Source of the DNA: SpSt-501 sp037481615
Lineage (GTDB): Bacteria > Desulfobacterota > Desulfobacteria > Desulfobacterales > SpSt-501
Assembly (NCBI GenBank): GCA_037481615.1
Contig: JBBFLI010000018.1
Direction: 5' to 3' (one strand)
Length of the DNA: 64,000 bases
Every line of letters begins with the position of its first letter. Position 1 is the first letter of the stretch. The translations under genes were made by a program, and so were the position numbers. Of this stretch, positions 53,810-61,237 are shown in pieces. Under the pieces are notes generated by a model, which saw nothing but the letters and a program-made list of their open reading frames with translations, made no database searches and had not been told where the DNA came from.

Positions 53810-53835
53810 GACCTCTTCTCCTCCCCTGTGGTGTG

Positions 53836-54042
53836 TTATCCGACGACCTTCTCGACATTGACGGCGGACGGGCCTTTTTCGCCCTGCTCGACATCAAAAC
53901 GAACGCGGTCGCCCTCGGCCAGCGATTTGTAGCCTTCGCCGCGGATGGCGGAGTAATGGACGAAGATGTCCTTGCCGCCCTCCTGCTGAATGAAGCCCCA
54001 GCCCTTCTTGTTGTTGAACCACTTGACGATGCCTTCCTGCAT
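53836..54042 (-). CDS. Cold-shock domain protein, upstream paralogue
   Basis: 68 residues, RNP1 KGWGFIQQ and RNP2 DIFVHYSAI; about 60 percent like its neighbour, so a tandem duplication. ATG at 54042 is chosen because MQEGIVKWF matches the family start; an in-frame TTG at 54054 abuts the GGGAGG ribosome site and is too close to it. The nearest recognisable promoter is about 240 bases upstream, with an intrinsic terminator in between (54144-54176), which implies a regulated leader or an internal promoter I could not see. Confidence 0.9.
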   Translation of the reverse strand: MQEGIVKWFNNKKGWGFIQQEGGKDIFVHYSAIRGEGYKSLAEGDRVRFDVEQGEKGPSAVNVEKVVG

Positions 54043-54143
54043 GCCGCTCAGCAACCTCCCTGCCTGAGATCCCGGCCGGCCGGGACCCGTTTCCGCCCGC
54101 CGCGGCGGTCGAGGACGCGGGATCGGCGGCGGCCGTTTGTGAA

Positions 54144-54176
54144 CAAAAAAAGGCAGAGCCCGAAAGAGCTCTGCCT
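54144..54176 (-). terminator. Intrinsic terminator upstream of the csp pair
   Basis: On the minus strand AGGCAGAGC (54176-54168), an 8-base loop, GCTCTGCCT (54159-54151), then a run of seven T (54150-54144). A textbook intrinsic terminator in the same direction as the csp genes and about 100 bases before the first of them. Confidence 0.85.
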
Positions 54177-54271
54177 GGATCGATCAAGCCACAAAACACC
54201 AGAACATTCGGTACACGCTGCCGCTCGAACCGGAGCCCGCGCCGCAATGCACCGCACCCGCGGCGCGATGG
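54144..54271 (-). ncRNA. Candidate small RNA or attenuated csp leader
   Basis: A transcript of about 128 bases is predicted from the promoter at 54277-54305 to the terminator at 54144. It can fold: near the 5' end CGCGCCGC pairs with GCGGCGCG. It matches no RNA family I recognise (not 6S, tmRNA, SRP RNA or tRNA). It may be a free-standing sRNA or the terminated form of the csp mRNA leader. Confidence 0.4.
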
Positions 54272-54276
54272 AAGCC

Positions 54277-54305
54277 ATCATCCCGAAAAGCCCTCTGCAT
54301 GTCAA
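54277..54305 (-). promoter_or_regulatory. Promoter reading towards the csp pair
   Basis: Minus-strand consensus TTGACA (54305-54300), 17-base spacer, GATGAT (54282-54277). Preceded by a run of T on the minus strand, an UP-element-like feature. It is the only good promoter found for the csp transcripts. Confidence 0.55.
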
Positions 54306-54442
54306 CAAAAAAAACTCCTTCGCCCGCCCTTGCGGGGGCGCCGCCGAAGGCCCCCACATCTTGTGGCCGGAGCCTCCTTGTCTCCCTACCGGCAGCGGCG
54401 CTTGCGGGCCGCCGATGCCGTGGTATTTTAGGAGAGGTGAAG

Positions 54443-56023
54443 ATGAAGCCCTCCCCCCTTGTCGGCGAAGCGGCGGATTCCGCTCTCCCCTCGCGCCGGA
54501 ACCCCGATCGGCCGGCGATTCGACGCGAGCTCAGGCTCTGCGCGGCGGTGTCCGCTCTGGCCGTGCTCTCGTTCACGGGCCTCCTGCTCGCGCGTCTGGA
54601 TTTCCCGGCACGCCTGCGGGGCGTCCCCCTGGCGCCGCCCCCGCCGCAAAACGCGGCCGGATTCGTGCAGGAGTCCCGGATGACGGTCCACCAGGAAGAC
54701 CGGAGGATCGGCCATGCGGCAAGCCGCATCACGGCGCGGCCGGGCGGCTGGGAGCTCGAAGAGACGATCCTGCTGCGCATCCGCGCCCTGGGCCTCGTGC
54801 AGTCGCTGCGGCTGCGGACCCGGGCCGAGCTCGACGGCGATCTCGCACTGCACCGCTTTCGCTACGAGGCCGATTCCGGGGGACTGCGCTTTCGGGTCGA
54901 GGGCGAAAGGCAGGGCGAACGATTGCGCGCCGCGCTCGATTCCGGGGCGGGCCTGCAGCACGTGGAAATCGGCCTCCCCCCGCGGGCGACACTCCCCGCG
55001 GCGGTGCTCCCCGCGCTCGGCGCGCGCCCCCTGCGGGCGGGGGAACGGTTCCGCTTCGACTGGCTCGACCCCGCCGCCCTCGCCGTCGCCCCCGCGGAGG
55101 CCGAGGTGCTCGCGCGGGAGGAGGTCGCGGGGGCGCAGGGGACGATTCCGGCCTGGCGCATCCGGCTCGTCTTCCGCGGCGTCTCGCAGACGCTCTGGCT
55201 GGACGATGCGGGCCGGCTGCTCAAGGCGCGCGGCTTTCTCGGCCTCCGCCTCGAGCGCGCCGCGCCCGAGGCGGCCCGCGACGGGGCCGACGCTCTGGAG
55301 GGGGGGGACTGGGCCGAGCTCGCCTCGATCCCCGCCGGCCGGGAGATCGCCGACCCCGCCGCCCTGCCGCGCCTGCGGGTCCGCCTCACCGGCCTCCCCG
55401 GGGGGAGCCTGAACGTCCACGGCGGTCGCCAGCGCCTCGAGGGGGAGATCCTCACGATCGAGAAGGAAATCCTCACGGAGTCCCCCGCGGCGCTTTCGCC
55501 CGCGGCGCGGGGGGCGCTCGAGCAGGCCTTCCTCCGGCCCGAGCCCTTCATCCAGTCCGACCACCCGCGCATCCGCGAGACGGCGGCGGAAATCCTCCGG
55601 GGGGCCGAGGGCGAAGGCGATCTGGAGCGGGCGCGGCGGCTTCTGCGCTGGGTGTACGAGGCGATCGAAAAGCGCCCCGTGCTCGCCTTCCCCGACGCCC
55701 TCACCACCCTCGAGCACCGCCGCGGCGATTGCAACGAGCACGCCGTGCTGCTGACGGCGCTCGCCCGCGCGGCCGGCATTCCGGCGCGCGTCGAGGTCGG
55801 TCTCGTCTACCTGCGGGGCCGCTTCTCCTACCACGCCTGGACGCTGCTCCACGTGGGGCGCTGGGTCACGGCCGACGCCGCCTTCGGGCAGCTGCCGGCG
55901 GACGCGACCCACATCCGCCTCGCAAGCGGAAGCCTCGCCCGCCAGGCGGACGTCGCCGCGGCGATCGGCGCGCTCGAGGTCGAGATCCTCGACGGAGAAG
56001 CTCCGGAAAGGGGCCGGCGATGA
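54443..56023 (+). CDS. Transglutaminase-like membrane-anchored protein
   Basis: 526 residues. One N-terminal membrane helix (about 28-48, LCAAVSALAVLSFTGLLLA), a beta-rich middle, and a C-terminal papain-like transglutaminase core with Cys430 (RRGDCNEHAVLL), His464 (SYHAWTLL) and Asp478 (WVTADAAFGQ), so the triad is intact. In bacteria such domains are mostly proteases or amidases rather than crosslinkers. It overlaps the ABC ATPase start (ATGA) and GGAGAGG lies five bases before the ATG; a role tied to the exporter is likely but its substrate is unknown. Confidence 0.85.
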   Translation: MKPSPLVGEAADSALPSRRNPDRPAIRRELRLCAAVSALAVLSFTGLLLARLDFPARLRGVPLAPPPPQNAAGFVQESRMTVHQEDRRIGHAASRITARPGGWELEETILLRIRALGLVQSLRLRTRAELDGDLALHRFRYEADSGGLRFRVEGERQGERLRAALDSGAGLQHVEIGLPPRATLPAAVLPALGARPLRAGERFRFDWLDPAALAVAPAEAEVLAREEVAGAQGTIPAWRIRLVFRGVSQTLWLDDAGRLLKARGFLGLRLERAAPEAARDGADALEGGDWAELASIPAGREIADPAALPRLRVRLTGLPGGSLNVHGGRQRLEGEILTIEKEILTESPAALSPAARGALEQAFLRPEPFIQSDHPRIRETAAEILRGAEGEGDLERARRLLRWVYEAIEKRPVLAFPDALTTLEHRRGDCNEHAVLLTALARAAGIPARVEVGLVYLRGRFSYHAWTLLHVGRWVTADAAFGQLPADATHIRLASGSLARQADVAAAIGALEVEILDGEAPERGRR

Positions 56024-56778
56024 TCGAACTGGACCGTGTGAGCAAGCGCTTCGGCCGGCGTCCCGCCGTGGACCGCCTGAGCCTGACCGTGGGCCGCGGC
56101 GAGATCTTCGGCTTCATCGGCCCGAACGGCGCCGGCAAAACGACCACCCTGCGCATGCTGGGCGGGATCCTCGCCCCCGACGAGGGCGAGATCCGCATCG
56201 CGGGGATCCCGCTCGCGCGGTTCCCCGAGGAGGCGAAGCGACGCCTGGGTTTCATCCCCGACCGCCCTTTCCTCTACGAGAAGCTCTCCGCCTGGGAATT
56301 CCTCGAGTTCGTCGCCCGCCTGCGCGGCGTCCCCCCCGCCGCCTTCGGGGGGCGGGCGCAGGCGCTGCTCGCCGAATTTTCGCTCAGCGCCCACGCCGAC
56401 GAGCCGATCGCCTCCTTCTCGCACGGGATGAAACAGCGCCTGGCGACGGCGGCCGCCTTGATCCACGAGCCCGAGGCGCTGATCGTGGATGAGCCCCTCG
56501 TGGGGCTCGATCCCCGCGGCGTGCTGCGGCTGAAGGATCTCTTCCGGCGGCTCGCGGCGGGGGGGATGACGATCTTTCTTTCGACCCACAGCCTGCAGGT
56601 CGCCGAGGAGCTCTGCCCGCGGATCGGGGTCATCCACCGCGGCCGGCTGATCGCGACCGGAAGCCCCCCCGAGCTGCGGCGCCGCGCGGGCGAAGACTTG
56701 GCCGGGCTCGAGGCGGCCTTTCTCGCCCTCACCGCCGAGGAGGACGGCGGGGGGAGCGCGGCGGAGGAGCGCCGATGA
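56020..56778 (+). CDS. ABC transporter ATP-binding protein
   Basis: 252 residues. Walker A GPNGAGKTT, signature FSHGMKQRLATAAAL (SHGMK as in ABC-2 exporters), Walker B ALIVDEPLVGLDPRG and switch His in STHSLQVAE. Works with the downstream permease as an ABC-2-type exporter. Linked to both neighbours by ATGA overlaps. Confidence 0.93.
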   Translation: MIELDRVSKRFGRRPAVDRLSLTVGRGEIFGFIGPNGAGKTTTLRMLGGILAPDEGEIRIAGIPLARFPEEAKRRLGFIPDRPFLYEKLSAWEFLEFVARLRGVPPAAFGGRAQALLAEFSLSAHADEPIASFSHGMKQRLATAAALIHEPEALIVDEPLVGLDPRGVLRLKDLFRRLAAGGMTIFLSTHSLQVAEELCPRIGVIHRGRLIATGSPPELRRRAGEDLAGLEAAFLALTAEEDGGGSAAEERR

Positions 56779-58460
56779 ACGGCTGGGCGGCGCAGACGCT
56801 CGCGCTGCTCGCCCCGCGCCGGGCGGCGCTCTTCCGGCACGGCCCGGCGGGCGGCGGGGTGCGGCCGCTCGTCGCGGCGGCGGCCGGGGGCGGCTTCGCC
56901 GCGGGCCTTTTCTGGGCGAGCCGCCGAGTGCTGCTCCACTTCCTGGGCGTCGCGGACATCGGCGATCTGCTCGCCTGCCGGCTGCTCGCGATGGTCTTTG
57001 CCGTCTGCTTCGCGCTCCTTCTCTTCAGCGCCGTGCTCACCGCGCTCGGCCGTCTCTACCTCGCCGGCGACCTGCCCCTGCTCCATGCGCTGCCCGTACC
57101 GCGCCACCGGCTCTTCGGCGCGCGCTTTCTCGACACCGTCCTCGAGAGCTCCTGGATGGTCGTCGCCTTCACGCTCCCGGTCTTCGCCGCCTACGGAGTC
57201 GTCTTCCGCGCCGGCTGGGGCTACGCCCTCGTCACCGCCGCCGCAATCGCTCTGCTTTCCCTCATCGCCTGCGCCCTGGGCGCGTTCGCCGTCCTCGCGG
57301 GGGTCTATCTGCTTCCCGCCGCACGCCTGCGCAGCGCGGTGCTCGCGGCAGGGGGCCTCCTCTTCGTTTCCCTCTACATCGCCGTGCGGCTGCTGCGGCC
57401 CGAGCAGCTGGTCGACCCCGAGGCCTTCGAGACGCTCTTCGCCTATGTCGAAACCCTCCGCGCCCCCTCCGCCCCGGCCTTGCCCAGCTCCTGGGCCGCC
57501 GAGGCCGTGGAGGCGTCCCTGCGCGGCAAACCGCAGGCGGCGGCCCTCCCCCTGGGCCTGCTCGCCAGCCTCGCCGCCGCCCTCGTTGCGCTTCTCTTCC
57601 CGGCCGCCGACCGCTTCTATTTCGACGGCTTCTCCCGCTCCCAGACCGCCCGGGAACGGCGGATCCGCCGCCGGCGCAACCTTCCCCTGCCGGGTTTCCT
57701 CCCCGGCCCGGCCGCGGCGCTGGCGGCCAAGGAAATCCGCAGCTTTCTCCGCGACCCGGGCCAGTGGACGCAGCTCTTTCTCATCGCCGGCCTGCTCGTC
57801 ATCTACCTCTACAACTTCGGGGTGCTCCCCCTCGAGCGCTCCCCCATCCAAACCGGGCTCCTGCAGAACCTCTTCTGCTTTCTCAACCTGGGGCTCGCCC
57901 TCTTCGTCCTCACCGCCGTCACCGCGCGCTTCGCCTACCCCGCGGTCAGCCTCGAGCGCGAGGCCTTCTGGATCGTGAGGAGCGCCCCGCTTTCGATCGC
58001 CTCCTTCCTGCGCATCAAGTTTGCGATCTACTGCCTGCCGCTTCTCGTCCTGACCGAGATCCTGATCGTGGGCACAAACCTCCTGCTGCGGGTCGGCCCG
58101 TTCATGATGGCCCTCTCGACCCTCACGGTCCTCTGCGCCGTGCCCGGAATCGTCGCCCTGGGCGTCGGCCTCGGGGCCGCCTACCCCGACTTCAAGGCGG
58201 AAAACCCCGGCCAGGCGGTGACGGGCTTCGGCGGGCTGCTCTTCATGACCCTCGCCGCGGCCTTCATCGCCGCCGTCCTCGCGCTGCTCGCCGGACCGGT
58301 CCACCGCATCGTGCTCGCCGGGCTCCACGGGGCGCCCCTCTCCCCCGGCGTGCGCCTCTGGGCGGCCGCCGCCTGCGGCGGGGTCCTGCTCCTCGGGGGG
58401 CTGGCCGTCGTCCTGCCCCTCTCTTTCGGCGCCCGCCGCCTCGCCCGGGCCCCCCTCTGA
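56775..58460 (+). CDS. ABC-2-type exporter permease
   Basis: 561 residues with about 12-14 hydrophobic segments in two halves separated by a charged cytoplasmic stretch (about 280-300, RERRIRRRRN). Roughly double-length compared with single ABC-2 permeases, so one chain may form the whole channel. The substrate is unknown. Third gene of the transglutaminase-ATPase-permease operon. Confidence 0.85.
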   Translation: MNGWAAQTLALLAPRRAALFRHGPAGGGVRPLVAAAAGGGFAAGLFWASRRVLLHFLGVADIGDLLACRLLAMVFAVCFALLLFSAVLTALGRLYLAGDLPLLHALPVPRHRLFGARFLDTVLESSWMVVAFTLPVFAAYGVVFRAGWGYALVTAAAIALLSLIACALGAFAVLAGVYLLPAARLRSAVLAAGGLLFVSLYIAVRLLRPEQLVDPEAFETLFAYVETLRAPSAPALPSSWAAEAVEASLRGKPQAAALPLGLLASLAAALVALLFPAADRFYFDGFSRSQTARERRIRRRRNLPLPGFLPGPAAALAAKEIRSFLRDPGQWTQLFLIAGLLVIYLYNFGVLPLERSPIQTGLLQNLFCFLNLGLALFVLTAVTARFAYPAVSLEREAFWIVRSAPLSIASFLRIKFAIYCLPLLVLTEILIVGTNLLLRVGPFMMALSTLTVLCAVPGIVALGVGLGAAYPDFKAENPGQAVTGFGGLLFMTLAAAFIAAVLALLAGPVHRIVLAGLHGAPLSPGVRLWAAAACGGVLLLGGLAVVLPLSFGARRLARAPL

Positions 58461-58474
58461 AGAAGACGCCGAAG

Positions 58475-58510
58475 TTTACATTTGGATTTACATTGACATT
58501 TACATTCGGA
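58475..58510 (+). repeat. Three tandem 12-bp repeats at the lexA promoter
   Basis: TTTACATTTGGA, TTTACATTGACA and TTTACATTCGGA follow each other without gaps; all share TTTACATT at 58475, 58487 and 58499. The -35 TTGACA of the lexA promoter lies across copies two and three. A good candidate for the operator of this LexA or another regulator of the cassette. Confidence 0.7.
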
Positions 58511-58520
58511 CGGCTATACT
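58493..58520 (+). promoter_or_regulatory. lexA cassette promoter
   Basis: TTGACA (58493-58498), 16-base spacer, TATACT (58515-58520), 67 bases before the lexA ATG. One mismatch from consensus in the -10. Embedded in the TTTACATT repeats. Confidence 0.65.
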
Positions 58521-58587
58521 GGAGCCGACCCGGAAAGGCGGCTCCCGGCGGCGAGCCGCCGGGAACCTCGAGGGCAGGAGAGACCCC

Positions 58588-59238
58588 ATGGCCGTCCCGC
58601 TGACCCCCGTCCAGGAACGACTGCTCGACTACTTGCGCCGCCGCATCGCGGAGGAGGGGCGCACCCCCAGCCTGCGCGAGACCGCCTCCGAGCTGGGGGT
58701 AAGCCATGCCGCGGTCGCCCGCACCCTGCGCGCGCTCGCCGCGAAGGGCTGGATCCGGCGCGAGGGCCGCTACGGGCGCACGATCGCGCTGCTGCGCGCC
58801 GCCCCCCCGGGCGCGGGGCGCGGCCGCGAAGTCCCGGTCGTGGGCCGCATCGCCGCCGGTCTGCCCCTCTACGCCCAACCCGCGTGGGAGGGCTGCCTCG
58901 TGGTCGACGCCGGCCTCTTCCGCGGCGAACGGCTCTTCGCCCTGCGGGTGCGCGGGGACTCGATGCGCGGGGCGGGGATCCTGGACGGCGATTTCGTCGT
59001 CTGCGAGCCGCGCCAGTACGCCGAAAACGGCGAGATCGTGGCCGCCCTCGTGCGCGGCGAGGAGGCGACCGTGAAGCGCTTCTTCCTGCGTCCCGACCAC
59101 ATCGAACTGCGGCCCGAAAACCCCGCCCACCCGGTCCAGCGCCACGGCTTCGGCGAGGTGCTCATCCAGGGCCGGGTGATCGGGGTCGTGCGCCCGCCCG
59201 CCGCCGCGGCGGGCGGGCCGCGGGAGGGGAAACGGTGA
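58588..59238 (+). CDS. lexA: LexA repressor
   Basis: 216 residues. Winged-helix N-terminal domain (about 1-70) with PSLRETASELGVSHAAVART as the recognition region, then the S24 latent protease: cleavage site Ala90-Gly91 (RIAAGLPL), Ser125 (RGDSM) and Lys163 (ATVKRFF). All residues for RecA-stimulated self-cleavage are present, so it should repress SOS genes including its own cassette. The recognition helix differs from E. coli LexA, in keeping with a different operator. CAGGAGAG precedes the ATG; the stop overlaps the DUF72 start (GTGA). Confidence 0.93.
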   Translation: MAVPLTPVQERLLDYLRRRIAEEGRTPSLRETASELGVSHAAVARTLRALAAKGWIRREGRYGRTIALLRAAPPGAGRGREVPVVGRIAAGLPLYAQPAWEGCLVVDAGLFRGERLFALRVRGDSMRGAGILDGDFVVCEPRQYAENGEIVAALVRGEEATVKRFFLRPDHIELRPENPAHPVQRHGFGEVLIQGRVIGVVRPPAAAAGGPREGKR

Positions 59239-60080
59239 GCGCGGCGTGCGAGATCCGGGTCGGCACCTGCGGCTACTCGTATCCCGAGTGGGTCGAGGCG
59301 GGCTTCTACCCGCCGGGAACGCGGGCGGCGGACATGCTCCCCCTCTACGCGCGGCACTTCCCGGTGACCGAGCTCAACTTCACCTGGTACCAGATGCCCA
59401 AGGCGCCGGCCCTGGAGCGCATGCTGCGCCTGGCGCCGCCGGGTTTCGCCTTCACGGCCAAGCTCACGCGGACGCTCACCCACGAGGTCGACCCCGGGCA
59501 GTGGCGCGGCCAGGCGGCGCTCTTCCGCGAGGGGATCTCCCCGCTCCTCGAGGAGCGGCGGCTGCTCGCCGTCCTCCTCCAGTTCCCGGCCTCCTTCGTC
59601 CGCGACCCGGCCTCGCGGCTCTACCTCGCGCGGCTGATCGAGGAACTCGAGGGCCTGCCGCTCGCCGTCGAGTTCCGCCACGCCTCCTGGGCCGAGGAGC
59701 GCGTCTTCCGCGAGCTCGAACGCCGCCGCGTGACCCTCGCCGTCCTCGACGTCCCCCCGCTTCCCGGCCTGTTCCCCACCGTCGAGGCGGTGACCCACCC
59801 CGGGCTCTTCTACGTCCGTCTCCACGGCCGAAACGCCCGCGGCTGGCGCTCGGGAAACCTCCAGCAGCAGTTCGACTACGACTACGCCGAGCCCGAGCTC
59901 CGCGCCTGGGCCGAGGGGCCGATCCCCCGGCTCGCCGCGCGCGCCGCCCGCGGGGTGGTCGTCTTCAACAACCACGTCCGCGCCCAGGCCGCGCGCAACG
60001 CGCTCGGCCTGCAGCGGCTGCTCGCCGCCTCCGGTCTGCTGCCGGCCCCGCCGCCATGGAGCGCAGCATCATCCACCTGA
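59235..60080 (+). CDS. DUF72 family protein
   Basis: 281 residues, TIM-barrel-like DUF72 (YecE) family: IRVGTCGYSYPEWVEAGFYP, FPVTELNFTWYQMP, LPLAVEFRHASW and a late GVVVFNNHVRAQAARNA. Biochemical role is not established for the family. Its place between lexA and imuB, overlapping both (GTGA at 59235; 25 bases with imuB), is where imuA stands in classical lexA-imuA-imuB-dnaE2 cassettes, so a part in damage-induced mutagenesis is possible (inference). GTG start with GGGAGGGG upstream. Confidence 0.88.
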   Translation: MSAACEIRVGTCGYSYPEWVEAGFYPPGTRAADMLPLYARHFPVTELNFTWYQMPKAPALERMLRLAPPGFAFTAKLTRTLTHEVDPGQWRGQAALFREGISPLLEERRLLAVLLQFPASFVRDPASRLYLARLIEELEGLPLAVEFRHASWAEERVFRELERRRVTLAVLDVPPLPGLFPTVEAVTHPGLFYVRLHGRNARGWRSGNLQQQFDYDYAEPELRAWAEGPIPRLAARAARGVVVFNNHVRAQAARNALGLQRLLAASGLLPAPPPWSAASST

Positions 60081-61237
60081 ACGTCGCCGACTTCGCGGCG
60101 GCCGTGGAGCGCACCCTCGACCCGCGGCTCGCGGGACGGCCGCTCGTGATCGCCCGGCCGGCGGCGGCGCGGGCGACGGTCTTCGACATGAGCGAGGAGG
60201 CCTTCCGCGAAGGCGTGCGCAAGGGGATGCCGCTCGCCCGGGCCCTGCGTCTGTGCCCGCAGGCGCGCCTGCTGCCGCCGCGGCCCGAGCGCTACGCCCG
60301 CGCCATGCGCCTTCTCCTGGAGGCGGCGCTCCCTTACGCGCCGCGGGTCGAGAGCGGCCGGGCGGACGGCCACCTCTTCCTCGACGCGACCGGGACGCGG
60401 CGGTTGCTCGGCCCCCCGATGGACGTCGCCTGGCGGCTGCGCCGCGAGGTGCGCGACCGGCTGGGGCTCTCTCCGATCTGGACGCTCGCCCCCAACAAGC
60501 TCGTCGCCAAGGCCGCCTCGCGCCTGGTGAAGCCCGAGGGCGAGTACATCGTCGCCGAAGGCGAAGAGGAGTCCTTTCTCGCCCCTCTCCCGCTCGAGCT
60601 CATCCCCGGCCTCGAGCGCCGCGATCTCGCCGCCCTCGGCGCCTTCCGCCTCCGCCGCGCGGGCGAGGTGGCCGCGCTCGCCCTCGAGGAGCTGCGCATC
60701 CTCTGCGGCGAGCGCGCGGCCTTCCTCCACGAGGCGGTGCGCGGGATCGACCCCTCGCCCGTCCGGGCCGCGGGCGACCCCGCCCCCGAAGTCGGCGGCG
60801 AGGAGCGCTTCGACGGGGAAACCGCGGACGAGGGGGAGCTCTTCGCCGCCGCCGCCCGGCTGGCCGAGCGCGCGGGCGCCGAGCTCCGCCGCCTGCGGCT
60901 GGCGGCCCGCCGCCTGCGGGTCTCGCTGCGCTACGCCGACGGCGGAAGCGCCCACCGCCGGGTTCCGCTCCTTTCGCCCACGGCGGACGACTTTCTGCTG
61001 CGCGACGCCGTACGCCGCGCGGCGGCCGCGGCCTGGCGGCGCCGCGTGCGCCTGCGGGGCCTTGCCCTCGCCTGCGAGGGGCTCGTCTTTCCGCCGGCCC
61101 AGCTCACGCTCTTCCCCGATGCCGGGGCGCCCGGAAAAGGCCGCCCCCGCCTGATGGCGGCGGTCGACCGCGTGCGGCGCCGCTTCGGGGAGGAGGCGCT
61201 GCGGGTGGCGGCCGCGCTCCCGCCGAGAGCGGCATGA
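60056..61237 (+). CDS. imuB: ImuB-like catalytically inactive Y-family polymerase
   Basis: 393 residues, DinB fold, but the metal-binding carboxylates are lost: the DinB motif HVDMDAF reads HLNVADF (Asn9, Ala11) and the SIDEA motif reads RADGH, with Gly105 in place of the catalytic Glu. The fold otherwise continues well (TLAPNKLVAKAASRLVKPEG) and a beta-clamp-binding motif QLTLF is at 349-353. Loss of catalysis with a kept clamp motif is the ImuB pattern, an adaptor that brings DnaE2 to the clamp. It is shorter than typical ImuB (about 500). Overlaps DUF72 and dnaE2 genes. Confidence 0.85.
   Translation: MERSIIHLNVADFAAAVERTLDPRLAGRPLVIARPAAARATVFDMSEEAFREGVRKGMPLARALRLCPQARLLPPRPERYARAMRLLLEAALPYAPRVESGRADGHLFLDATGTRRLLGPPMDVAWRLRREVRDRLGLSPIWTLAPNKLVAKAASRLVKPEGEYIVAEGEEESFLAPLPLELIPGLERRDLAALGAFRLRRAGEVAALALEELRILCGERAAFLHEAVRGIDPSPVRAAGDPAPEVGGEERFDGETADEGELFAAAARLAERAGAELRRLRLAARRLRVSLRYADGGSAHRRVPLLSPTADDFLLRDAVRRAAAAAWRRRVRLRGLALACEGLVFPPAQLTLFPDAGAPGKGRPRLMAAVDRVRRRFGEEALRVAAALPPRAA

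Larger units (their letters stand above)
54043..54442. other. Divergent gap csp / transglutaminase
   Basis: 400 bases without a protein gene. On the minus strand it holds a TTGACA-17-GATGAT promoter (54305-54277), a structured segment and an intrinsic terminator (54176-54144), then about 100 GC-rich bases to the csp start. On the plus side the last 15 bases hold the transglutaminase ribosome site; a CCTTCG/CGAAGG stem lies at about 54317-54347. Confidence 0.55.

Noticed and set aside
54225..54231. GGTTCGA on the minus strand, resembling a tRNA T-loop
   Set aside because: Flanking bases do not form the 5-bp T stem, and no acceptor or anticodon arm fits, so no tRNA is called.
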